From a candidate division Hyd24-12 bacterium UBA5074 (GTDB lineage Bacteria; Fermentibacterota; Fermentibacteria; Fermentibacterales; Fermentibacteraceae), in the NCBI GenBank assembly GCA_002414865.1, contig DIAQ01000008.1:1-10421 (forward strand): a DNA stretch of 10,421 bases, given 5' to 3'. Of the stretch, positions 1-6,149 are shown one piece after another (position 1 is the stretch's first letter; every line of letters starts with the position of its first letter). The translations under genes and the position numbers were made by a program. A model generated the notes under the pieces. That model did no database searches. It was not told where the DNA came from and was given only the letters and a program-made list of their open reading frames with translations.

Positions 1-152
1 GCTGAGTGCCTCGCCTCCATGGCGGCTCTGCGCTCGGCGGGCACCGCCCCGGACTCGAGGCTCATATGGAGCCCGAAGAACTCGGAGAGCTCTCCGGCCG
101 GGAAGTCGAGGGGGGGAGAGCCATGCATGGCCAGCACGAGGATATCCCTCAT
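1..152 (-). CDS. CbiX/SirB-like chelatase-fold protein, N-terminal fragment (cut by window edge)
   Basis: Fifty N-terminal residues are visible before the window ends. The protein opens with a short hydrophobic strand and then AMHGSPPLDFPAGEL. This resembles the first strand and the (A/G)HGS metal/tetrapyrrole loop of CbiX/SirB-type sirohydrochlorin chelatases and their relatives; the DFPxxEL continuation is known from chelatase-like proteins of unassigned substrate. The ATG overlaps the stop of the upstream papain-fold gene as ATGA, so the two are probably translationally coupled. The reading frame is short but has strongly G/C-rich third positions. The family call rests on one motif and the substrate cannot be told. 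It could be another alpha/beta protein with a HGS loop. Confidence 0.5.
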   Translation of the reverse strand, partial: MRDILVLAMHGSPPLDFPAGELSEFFGLHMSLESGAVPAERRAAMEARHS

Positions 153-1081
153 GACTTCGTCTCCACCGCCTTCATGGCTTCGGCGAGGTCGGCCAGCCCC
201 TCCATCGCACAACCATCAACCGCCTTCGCCTCCTCGAGGAGCTCGATGCGCATGCTGTCGTCGACTTCGCTGCCCGCAACCTCCAGCAGGTTCCTGGCCA
301 CCCTTCCGAATGCGCTGGAGAGCCCGGTCGCCACGCCGGCCGCCTGGGGCCCGGCCGAGCATGCCAGCTCGTACATCCACGAAGAGGCCTTCTGCCTGCA
401 TTCAGACCAGACCAGGCCGCACCAGCGATTTCCCTGCGACGATCCGTGCCCCGACCTGACGGCCGACAGCCAGAGATCCCAGGCTCCCGGTCCTGAGGCG
501 TAGGGCGCCTTCGACCACGCCTCGGGATGCCTGTGCATCTCGATGCCTGTCAGCACGCCCGCAGGAACCACGCCTGATGCGGCGGGCTCGCACATCCGCC
601 AGGAGGTGAAGCCCACATGGATCTCGTCACCCAGCTCGCGCCAGGTGCCCCGGGTCATTCTCCGGGGCGGGTAGTCGGCGCAGCGCGGCCACGGGGCGGC
701 TGTGTCGAAGCCCTCCTCGTCGTATCCGGTGATGAGCTGGTGTTCCATGCTGCACAGGGAGCAGGGCACGCCCCCGTCCAGGCTGCTGCGGAGCAGCTCT
801 TCGACCTCGCTTCGCTCTGCCCGGTCGCTCGAGGTGGAGAAGAAGCCCAGATCGCGCGCTTCGACTCCCATTCCGCCGAGCCTCTCGAGCGCCGCCCTCC
901 AGTTCCAGACATACGGCGCGCTGGGACAGAGCTGCTCGTGGATGTTGATGAAGAAGGCGAGCCCCGTGGAGCCGAATGCTTCCGCATCGGTCACCGCCTT
1001 CCCGTAGTAGTCGAGCACGCCCTTCACCACGCCCATCAGCGTCGTGTTGAACGGATACATGCGGATCCCGTTCATGCGCAT
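149..1081 (-). CDS. Papain-fold (BtrH/C39-like) protein lacking the usual cysteine
   Basis: A 310-residue soluble protein with no signal peptide. The N-terminal 150 residues have the pattern of the BtrH N-terminal/C39-like papain fold: an initial helix (YPFNTTLMGVVKGVLDYYG, 9-27), a glycine-rich stretch with FF at 43-44, a variable middle, then HQLITGYDEEG (114-124) where the family histidine sits, and an aspartate/proline/tryptophan region near 126-131. The helix position that is normally the nucleophilic cysteine reads Phe-Asn-Thr (11-13), so classical thiol catalysis looks unlikely. Nine cysteines occur elsewhere, including C107-xx-C110-xxx-H114, which could bind metal. Residues 230-310 are mostly helical. 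The start is the first ATG, with GGAGG nine bases upstream; ATGs at codons 3 and 8 are alternatives. BtrH itself transfers acyl groups; the role here is unknown. The fold call is moderate, the gene itself firm. Confidence 0.6.
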   Translation of the reverse strand: MRMNGIRMYPFNTTLMGVVKGVLDYYGKAVTDAEAFGSTGLAFFINIHEQLCPSAPYVWNWRAALERLGGMGVEARDLGFFSTSSDRAERSEVEELLRSSLDGGVPCSLCSMEHQLITGYDEEGFDTAAPWPRCADYPPRRMTRGTWRELGDEIHVGFTSWRMCEPAASGVVPAGVLTGIEMHRHPEAWSKAPYASGPGAWDLWLSAVRSGHGSSQGNRWCGLVWSECRQKASSWMYELACSAGPQAAGVATGLSSAFGRVARNLLEVAGSEVDDSMRIELLEEAKAVDGCAMEGLADLAEAMKAVETKS

Positions 1082-1112
1082 CTCGATGAGCCTCCAATCG
1101 AAGTCTGTCGCG

Positions 1113-1135
1113 CCACGGCGGCCGGAGTCCCGTGG
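1113..1135 (-). other. Hairpin in the phosphatase/papain-fold intergenic gap
   Basis: A 6-bp perfect stem (CCACGG/CCGTGG) with an 11-base loop lies in the 69-base gap between the phosphatase stop and the next gene. No U-run follows, so it is not a convincing intrinsic terminator. It could be an mRNA-processing or attenuation structure, or chance in G+C-rich DNA. Confidence 0.3.
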
Positions 1136-1150
1136 AAAGGGGCTATGCCG

Positions 1151-1651
1151 TCAGAGGCGCGGAGCGCCGGGGGTCGACCATGTCACGACAACCGACATCT
1201 GCTCGGGTGTCTCGGGGCCGGAGCCTGCGGAGTTCACCGCTGCGAGGGCGGCCTCACAGCCCATGCCCAGCTGCCTGAGTATGCATGCTGCCGCCATCCC
1301 CGTCCTGCCTATGCCGGCCCCGCAGTGGACCAGGAGGATACCGCCCTGCGTCAGCAGCTCCGCCGCCCGCGAAACCGCCGCGGAGAAGACGGCCTTGTCC
1401 GACGGCACTCCGAAGTCCGCGATTCCGCATACCGAGACCCTGAAGGGCAGGAGGCCGGCCTTCAGTGCGCGGGCGTACTCCGGCGACCTCCTCTCGATCT
1501 CCTCCACCGCGGAGAGGCTGAGAACCTCTTCTATGCAGGCCCCGGATGCGCGGTCTGTGAACTCAGCCAGGGGCTCCTCGCGGCCGGGCATCGAATGGAG
1601 GTAAAGCTCTCCCGGGACGCCTGGCAGGTGCACCCTGCGGAAGGGGCTCAT
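1151..1651 (-). CDS. Tyrosine/dual-specificity protein phosphatase (CX5R family)
   Basis: A 166-residue cytoplasmic phosphatase of the cysteine-dependent class, which hydrolyses phosphotyrosine, phosphoserine/threonine or another phosphomonoester through a phosphocysteine intermediate. The P-loop is VHCGAGIGRTG, with C110 as nucleophile and R116 as phosphate-binding arginine. The general-acid loop is IADFGVPSD, with D79 the probable acid. A PETPEQ segment near 148-151 matches the Q-loop region of compact bacterial and archaeal tyrosine phosphatases. The length is that of a bare catalytic domain, with no signal peptide or membrane segment. AGGAG lies four bases before the ATG. A strong terminator ends about 22 bases upstream of the start, leaving little room for a private promoter. 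The substrate is unknown, and no kinase is visible in the window. Confidence 0.9.
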   Translation of the reverse strand: MSPFRRVHLPGVPGELYLHSMPGREEPLAEFTDRASGACIEEVLSLSAVEEIERRSPEYARALKAGLLPFRVSVCGIADFGVPSDKAVFSAAVSRAAELLTQGGILLVHCGAGIGRTGMAAACILRQLGMGCEAALAAVNSAGSGPETPEQMSVVVTWSTPGAPRL

Positions 1652-1673
1652 CCAGCTCCTCTCATGGACGACG

Positions 1674-1728
1674 AAAAGGGCCGGCCCCTGCAGGGGACCC
1701 CGGAGGATCCGCAGACAGGAGCCGGCCC
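1674..1728 (-). terminator. Intrinsic terminator of the C25 peptidase gene
   Basis: In minus-strand RNA a 13-bp stem forms between 1728-1716 and 1690-1678 (left arm GGGCCGGCUCCUG), with one G-U pair and an otherwise perfect match. The loop is 25 bases and can pair internally. The right arm is followed at once by UUUU (1677-1674). It begins 13 bases after the peptidase stop codon, the expected place for a Rho-independent terminator. It should isolate the peptidase transcript from the phosphatase cluster unless there is read-through. Confidence 0.8.
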
Positions 1729-1741
1729 GGGACGAGATCCG

Positions 1742-3826
1742 CTACCTGATCACCATCACGCTTGAGGTGGCCGTGCCCGCCTCGGAGTCGAGGCGGACGA
1801 GGTAGACGCCTGCCGACAGGGGCTCACCGCTCTGCGTCAGACCGTCGAAGGCGATGACGCCCTGCGCCGAGGCCTGCGCGACCTCGTCGAACGACCTGAC
1901 GAGCCTGCCCGAGATGTCGAAGAGGCTCATCCTGAACGATCCGGGCTGCGGGAGCGACCAGGCGACGCTGAAACCCGAGCTGACAGGATTGGGCCAGGCA
2001 GGGCCGAGGACCGGAGTCGCGACCTGGGGGGTTCCGCCGTCACCGACGCCCGTCTGGTAGGGAACGAAGAGCAGGGCCGGATCGCCGAGGAGGTTGTTCT
2101 CCTGCAGCACCCAGTTCTGCATGCTCATGCCGCCGGCGGCCTTGAAGGCGTCCTTGGCCGCGGCCTGGGCGTCGCCCACCCTCTGGATTCCGTTGACGAA
2201 GAGCTGGTTCGCGAAGTGGACCTCGAGGTGCTCGGACGGGCCCATGGAGGGAGGCGAGCCGTATCCGTTGTTCGAGTTGCACATGACGGCAACCATGCCC
2301 CCGCCCGTCCACATCATCAGCCTCTCGGCCACGCATCCGTTCACCGAGAGCTCGCCCGCGAGGCAGGCGATGGAATGGAGGACCGGGAGCTTGCCCCAGT
2401 TGGTCAGGCCGGTGTAGTTCTGATTCGTGATCATGTTGGCCGGGTTGTAGTACCAGTAGATGCCAGAGGAGAAGCCGTGACCCTGGGGGCTCACGTAGCT
2501 CACTCCCTGGTTGAGGATGTCGATCTGGTTCGTCGGGTGCCCCGAGCTGTTCTCGTAGAGCTTGTACTGGGTCCAGGAGTCGGGAATCCGGTTGGAGATC
2601 GAATCGCAGACGAAGCTCCCCCAGTACCCGGACTCGGGCCACAGGCCTGCGCCGCAGAGGAGTGCGGAGGTCCTCCAGGCGCCTTCCAGCGGGGCTGTCT
2701 CGTACTCGACGGTGCGCTGGACCATCGACGCGATCTGGGAGGTCGTGTTGGAGCTGAACCGCCCCACGGAGATGTCGGCGTAGTAGTCGAGGCCGTCGGT
2801 GTTCTCCCCGTACAGGTGGTCGCCGTCGCTGTCCCAGGTGTTGTCGAGATCGCTGTAATAGAGGTCCGCGGTCTCGTTCAGAGTGACGCCCGAGGTGAAG
2901 AGGCTGGAGATGCGATGGGTCTCGCTCCAGTCACCCACGACGAGGGCGTAGATCAGACCGTGGTTCTGGAACGCGTCCTTCAGGTAGTTGCGGATCTTCT
3001 CGGGGCTGTCATAGCCGGTGTAGTTGGAGTAGATCCAGTCGAGGGACACGAACTCGGCGCTCATGCCGAGGCTGTTCCGCAGGTCGACGAGGGGCTGGAG
3101 AGTGCTCTCGAGCGACGCGGCGCCGATGACGACCCAGGTGCCCCAGTCGGTCCCTCCCGAAGTCGAGCGGACCGAAGGCCTGCAGGAAGCCAGGTCGCCG
3201 GGATTGTCGACGAAGGTGGCGACGATCTGCGAGGCCGACTGCACCTGGTTGTCGGTGAGGCTGAGGACCGGAACCGACGGGTCGAAGTCGTACGACAGGG
3301 TGACCCTGGCGGAGGTGATGACGGAAAGCCTGCCCGAGACAGGGTTGTAGCGGAACGGGCAGATCGTCGCGGTGGCCAGCCTGAAACCGGTCCGATTGCC
3401 GTTCTCGACCGAGACGACGGGGCTCGAGGGGAACGCGGAGTCGTCGAGATAGATCGCCGGGTTCCTGTATACAGGTCCCGGCTCGGATCCCAGCGGCATG
3501 CTCCTCACGGGCATCAGGTCGTAGGACTCGCCGACCTGTGCTTCCGTGAGCACTTCGATTTCGGCCCCGGTCGCTGTCATGCCCTGGGGGATGACGAAGC
3601 AGCTGGTGATCGAGGGAAGCGCGGGGCTGCCCTCCTCGAAGCAGACGACCCCTTCGGGCCACCACACCATGTCATGGCCTTCGAAGGTTGTCATCTCATA
3701 ATCGCCGGCCTGCATGTCCAGGTCGAACGAGATGGTTCCCGCGGAGACCGCCCCGGGGAGCAGCGCCATCGCGAGCATCAGGATCAAGGGGAGAGACCGC
3801 CCGGATACACCCTTCCACCTGTTCAT
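1742..3826 (-). CDS. Secreted gingipain-like C25 cysteine peptidase with FlgD-like/Por C-terminal sorting domain
   Basis: 694 residues from the chosen start. Residues 1-29 form a signal peptide (basic MNRWKGVSGR, hydrophobic core, AVSA cleavage site). About 30-220 is a beta-rich propeptide-like region. About 228-590 is the caspase-like C25 catalytic domain, with the catalytic histidine in SPQGHGFSSG (H450) and the catalytic cysteine in SIACLAGEL (C488), closing with the family LLGDPALLF. The last 90 residues are an Ig-like FlgD/Por-type domain, with NPVSSGFSVAWSL, LFDISGRLVRSF and SAGVYLVRL, ending in VMVIR. Such domains direct export by type IX or related secretion and surface anchoring. An ATG ten codons upstream has its purine run directly adjacent, whereas AGGGA sits eight bases before the chosen ATG. 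Gingipains cut after Arg or Lys; specificity cannot be read here. The gene appears monocistronic, with a terminator directly downstream. Confidence 0.92.
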   Translation of the reverse strand: MNRWKGVSGRSLPLILMLAMALLPGAVSAGTISFDLDMQAGDYEMTTFEGHDMVWWPEGVVCFEEGSPALPSITSCFVIPQGMTATGAEIEVLTEAQVGESYDLMPVRSMPLGSEPGPVYRNPAIYLDDSAFPSSPVVSVENGNRTGFRLATATICPFRYNPVSGRLSVITSARVTLSYDFDPSVPVLSLTDNQVQSASQIVATFVDNPGDLASCRPSVRSTSGGTDWGTWVVIGAASLESTLQPLVDLRNSLGMSAEFVSLDWIYSNYTGYDSPEKIRNYLKDAFQNHGLIYALVVGDWSETHRISSLFTSGVTLNETADLYYSDLDNTWDSDGDHLYGENTDGLDYYADISVGRFSSNTTSQIASMVQRTVEYETAPLEGAWRTSALLCGAGLWPESGYWGSFVCDSISNRIPDSWTQYKLYENSSGHPTNQIDILNQGVSYVSPQGHGFSSGIYWYYNPANMITNQNYTGLTNWGKLPVLHSIACLAGELSVNGCVAERLMMWTGGGMVAVMCNSNNGYGSPPSMGPSEHLEVHFANQLFVNGIQRVGDAQAAAKDAFKAAGGMSMQNWVLQENNLLGDPALLFVPYQTGVGDGGTPQVATPVLGPAWPNPVSSGFSVAWSLPQPGSFRMSLFDISGRLVRSFDEVAQASAQGVIAFDGLTQSGEPLSAGVYLVRLDSEAGTATSSVMVIR

Positions 3827-3890
3827 CCCATGTCCCTTCAATATTCCTGGGTACATTCCCTACGATGCCGGTACACTTGCCCCAACGCCG

Positions 3891-3912
3891 TCACGGGTCA
3901 AGAACTCCGTGA
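3891..3912. other. Inverted repeat in the tag/C25 intergenic gap
   Basis: TCACGG and CCGTGA are separated by ten bases in the 104-base gap upstream of the C25 peptidase. On the minus strand the loop region contains TTGACC, a fair -35 match, but I find no convincing -10 element 16-18 bases further on. It could be an operator or hairpin at the peptidase promoter, or chance. Confidence 0.25.
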
Positions 3913-3930
3913 ACCGGGAAAAGTGCCCCG

Positions 3931-4551
3931 TCAGGTCGGCCTTCGCCGGGTCGGGGGGTTTCCGCCGATGATCTCGGCTCTCCTGAAGCAGCTGACGGCG
4001 TGGTCGTTCACCAGACCGGTGGCCTGCATGTGGGCGTAGCAGATGGTGGAGCCGACGAAGCGGAATCCCCTCCTCTTCATGTCTGCGCTCATGGCGTCGG
4101 ACTCCGGGCTCGTGGCCCTGTAGTCCTCCGGGCCCCTGATCTCGTGGACGATGGGGAGGCCTCCCACGAAGCTCCACATGTAGGGGTCGAAACCGCCCAT
4201 CTCGTCCTGGACCTCCAGGAAGGCTGCCGCGTTCGTGACCGCGGCCTGCACCTTGGCCCTGTTCCTGATTATGCCGGGGTTCAGGAGCAGACCCTCCACC
4301 CTGCTTCCGTCGAACCTCGCCACCCTCGCGGGATCGAAGCCCTCGAACGCCTCCCTGTAGTTCTCCCGTTTCCGCAGCACGGTCTTCCAGCTCAGCCCCG
4401 CCTGCGCTCCCTCGAGGGTCAGGAACTCGAACCAGAGCCTGTCATCGTGGACCGGGACGCCCCACTCCCTGTCGTGATACGCGACATACAGATCGTCGTC
4501 CGCCGCAACCCAGGGGCATCTGACGGGAGGATCAGGATTCTTCTCGCCCAT
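3931..4551 (-). CDS. tag: 3-methyladenine DNA glycosylase I
   Basis: Tag removes 3-methyladenine (and weakly 3-methylguanine) from alkylated DNA, opening base excision repair in the cytoplasm. The 206-residue product aligns along its length with E. coli Tag (187 residues): YVAYHDREWGVP, LEGAQAGLSWKTVL, KRENYREAF, NPGIIRNRAKVQA, MWSFVGG, GFRFVGSTICYAHMQATG and NDHAVSC. The zinc ligands are present as C12, H26, H184 and C188, and the base-recognition glutamate of LEGxQAGLSW is E47. The C12-H26 spacing is one residue longer than in E. coli, and a short Lys/Pro-rich N-terminal extension and an Arg-rich C-terminal tail are extra. The ATG at 4551 is preferred to one twenty codons upstream because GGAG lies seven bases before it and the upstream stretch is unlike the family. 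It lies 87 bases after the small membrane gene in the same direction. Confidence 0.96.
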   Translation of the reverse strand: MGEKNPDPPVRCPWVAADDDLYVAYHDREWGVPVHDDRLWFEFLTLEGAQAGLSWKTVLRKRENYREAFEGFDPARVARFDGSRVEGLLLNPGIIRNRAKVQAAVTNAAAFLEVQDEMGGFDPYMWSFVGGLPIVHEIRGPEDYRATSPESDAMSADMKRRGFRFVGSTICYAHMQATGLVNDHAVSCFRRAEIIGGNPPTRRRPT

Positions 4552-4564
4552 CTCTCCGCTCCGA

Positions 4565-4605
4565 TCGGGTGCAGAACCCGACGGAAAGCCGGCCGGAGGG
4601 GCCGG
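4565..4605 (-). terminator. Possible weak terminator and adjacent hairpin before tag
   Basis: In the gap after the small membrane-protein gene, minus-strand RNA forms CCGGCC-CCUCC-GGCCGG (4605-4589) followed by CUUUCC. A second 6-bp hairpin follows (UCGGGU/ACCCGA, 4581-4565), just before the tag ribosome binding site. The U-run is short, so termination may be partial. The second hairpin could affect tag translation. Both stems are short for G+C-rich DNA. Confidence 0.33.
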
Positions 4606-4638
4606 ACGCAACTCGGGGTCGGGGCAGGAAACGAGCCT

Positions 4639-4770
4639 CTACCCGAACCAGATGCCCGCCATCGGCAGCAGCATGAAGGCAGCCGCGATCAACAGGCCCT
4701 GCGGCCACATGAGCACGCCGGGCACCACCAGGCACCACGCGGCCAGCACGGGGGACAGGGTTCCGCTCAT
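4639..4770 (-). CDS. 43-residue hydrophobic membrane peptide
   Basis: A short gene encoding MSGTLSPVLAAW, then a largely hydrophobic stretch broken by PQG near the middle (residues 23-25), ending AGIWFG. It could form one long or two very short membrane segments. Its ATG overlaps the stop of the lipoprotein gene as ATGA, the same coupling as at the preceding junction, and its codons keep the local G/C third-position bias. No homologue is recognised. It may be an accessory subunit of the lipoprotein or of the two-helix membrane protein in the same operon. The main doubt is its small size. Confidence 0.6.
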   Translation of the reverse strand: MSGTLSPVLAAWCLVVPGVLMWPQGLLIAAAFMLLPMAGIWFG

Positions 4771-5207
4771 CGCTCTCCCCCGGTGTCTCTCGTGCCGGCC
4801 ACAGGCCTGATCCTTGCCGGCCAGATCTCTACGAACGGGGTCCCCTCTATCTCCATCGACTCCAGCCTGCCCTCGATCTCGACGTCCATGCCCTCCCAGG
4901 TGGAAAGGACATCTGAGGTCCCGCAGTATATGTCGAGCATCGTGCCGTCGGCCTGGCGGAGCTTCCAGGGGTTGTATCGCATGACGAAGGAGGGGGCGTC
5001 GGAGCCTGGCTCGTGGAGCACGGCGCCCGAGAATATGGTTCCCGTGCCTGGCGCCAGGTCGTTCCAGTCCTGGTCCTCGAACAGCTCCTGCCAGGGAGCA
5101 GGCGATGCGGGTCCGGGCTGGCTCGATCGAGTGCAGGGACAGGCAGCGAGCAGGGCGAGACCCGCCATTGCGGCGGTGAGTGCCGGCATGCGCGATCCAG
5201 ACGTCAT
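4767..5207 (-). CDS. Small lipoprotein, probably with an OB-like beta domain
   Basis: A 146-residue predicted lipoprotein. Residues 1-22 are a type II signal peptide with lipobox L-A-A-C at 20-23 (C23 lipidated), followed by a Ser/Pro-rich linker. Residues 45-137 alternate hydrophobic and polar residues as in a small beta-barrel: GTIFSGAVLHEPG, SFVMRYNPWKL, MDVEIEGRLESMEIEG, PFVEIWPARIRPV. The order strand, short turn, strand, then VEIEGRL, resembles OB-fold nucleic-acid or ligand-binding domains. That fold is inferred from pattern only and no family is recognised. The start is well defined: GGGGAGG six bases before the ATG, which overlaps the upstream stop (ATGA). It is probably anchored in the inner or outer membrane; D and E occur only well after C23, so sorting to the outer membrane is plausible. 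Confidence 0.82.
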   Translation of the reverse strand: MTSGSRMPALTAAMAGLALLAACPCTRSSQPGPASPAPWQELFEDQDWNDLAPGTGTIFSGAVLHEPGSDAPSFVMRYNPWKLRQADGTMLDIYCGTSDVLSTWEGMDVEIEGRLESMEIEGTPFVEIWPARIRPVAGTRDTGGER

Positions 5208-5746
5208 GAATTCCTCCCCTGTGGTGAACCGGCCCCGGAAGACCCCGGATCCGGGAGAGGCCGGGCGCCGAGTTCCGAAACCACCTTCGCGATGAGCCTC
5301 GACCTCGTTTCCGGGCGCTTCACGGACTCGATGGCGGCGACTGCCTGCCTGCGGGCGGTGTAGCTGGAGCCGTCGAAACGCCCGGAGGCTCCGGGGACGG
5401 CATCCAGAGCTGCCCTGAGATCCCCGGGCACCGAAACGGTCCTCGGCTCGGTGTCTTCGGAGAGAGAGATCCGGACGGTGCTCCCCGGGCCTTTCCCGAG
5501 CTTCCGCCGGATTTCCCTGGGCACGGGCAGCAGGTGGCAGGGCAGGCCCATCCTGACGATGGAGCACCTGCAGGAGATGCCGTCCATGAGAGCGATGACC
5601 CTGACTCGCTTCCTCCCGAAGACGGACTCCACATCGAAGGGCACCCTGACGAACGCCCCTCCTCCTCCGGCGTCCTCTATCAGGGCATCGAAGTCCGGAA
5701 GCGCGACAGGAGCGGGTTCGGAGGACATCTCGCCTAGAGCCCCCAT
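5204..5746 (-). CDS. DUF1905/YdeI-like cytoplasmic protein
   Basis: A 180-residue soluble protein. Residues about 28-103 match the DUF1905 beta-barrel pattern (FVRVPFDVESVFGRKRVRV, then HLLPVPREIRRKLGKGPGS and VRISLSEDTEPRTV). Residues about 104-160 match the YdeI/OmpD-associated C-terminal region (VPGDLRAALDAVPGA, SYTARRQAVAAIESVKRPET, RSRLIAKVVSELG). Proteins with this pair of domains are widespread; YdeI was linked to bacteriocin tolerance in enterics, but the biochemical role is not established. Two in-frame starts exist. The ATG at 5746 has GGAG four bases upstream and overlaps the previous gene by 13 bases; the ATG at 5728 would leave a small gap but has a weaker ribosome binding site. 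Residues 161-180 form a Gly/Ser/Pro-rich tail. Its stop overlaps the lipoprotein ATG. Confidence 0.85.
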   Translation of the reverse strand: MGALGEMSSEPAPVALPDFDALIEDAGGGGAFVRVPFDVESVFGRKRVRVIALMDGISCRCSIVRMGLPCHLLPVPREIRRKLGKGPGSTVRISLSEDTEPRTVSVPGDLRAALDAVPGASGRFDGSSYTARRQAVAAIESVKRPETRSRLIAKVVSELGARPLPDPGSSGAGSPQGRNS

Positions 5747-6015
5747 CCTCTCCTCAGCAGAATGCCTGCGATAACCAGGAGCAGCGCCACCAGGAGCGGG
5801 ACGACACAGGCATAGAAAAGCGGACCGACGCTGCCGGCGGTCTCGAGGGTCGCCTTCCTGTATCGCCGGATGTTGCCGACCAGGAACGACCCGATAAACG
5901 GGAACGGAGTGCGCGTGCCCCGCCGGTCGAGCCAGGCCGTGATCAGGACGGCCGATACGACCGCACCGAGTCCGCAGATGGCTGCAAAGAAGAACAGGAA
6001 GCCGGAAACGAACAT
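5734..6015 (-). CDS. Two-helix inner-membrane protein, unknown function
   Basis: A 93-residue protein with transmembrane segments at about 4-28 (FLFFFAAICGLGAVVSAVLI) and 64-87 (LFYACVVPLLVALLLVIAGI). They are joined by a positively charged loop (LDRRGTRTPFP and RRYRK) that should face the cytoplasm, placing both termini outside. A short basic tail (LLRRGWGL) follows. GAGGGG lies about eight bases upstream of the ATG. It is the first gene of the operon leading into the DUF1905 protein, lipoprotein and 43-residue peptide, and it diverges from the M1 peptidase gene. I do not recognise the family. Confidence 0.8.
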   Translation of the reverse strand: MFVSGFLFFFAAICGLGAVVSAVLITAWLDRRGTRTPFPFIGSFLVGNIRRYRKATLETAGSVGPLFYACVVPLLVALLLVIAGILLRRGWGL

Positions 6016-6149
6016 GCTCGAACCCCTCTCGCTGCCGATGGATCGGGGACGCCATCGGGGCTAATATGCGACGAGGTCCGGGCACCGCCCGCTGTTGCCC
6101 CACGGCCCGGCAGTGGCGAGATTCGATAATCCTGAACCAGGGAGGCACA
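6016..6149. promoter_or_regulatory. Divergent intergenic region, probable promoters both ways
   Basis: This 134-base gap separates the minus-strand membrane/lipoprotein operon from the plus-strand M1 peptidase gene, so it should hold both promoters. A plus-strand TAATAT occurs at 6062-6067 and GATAAT at 6125-6130, but neither has a good -35 at 16-18 bases. The latter would leave an untranslated leader of only about a dozen bases. AGGGAGG at 6139-6145 is the M1 ribosome binding site and decides the start at 6150. No clear operator is seen. Confidence 0.35.

Noticed and set aside
617..1765. Long plus-strand open frame across the phosphatase and papain-fold genes
   Set aside because: It crosses a terminator and two genes with recognisable motifs on the other strand, and its own product has no coherent features.
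2216..4039. Long plus-strand open frame antisense to the C25 peptidase and tag
   Set aside because: Low-complexity Val/Gly/Asp/Arg-rich translation running across two well-supported genes; no ribosome binding site or domain.
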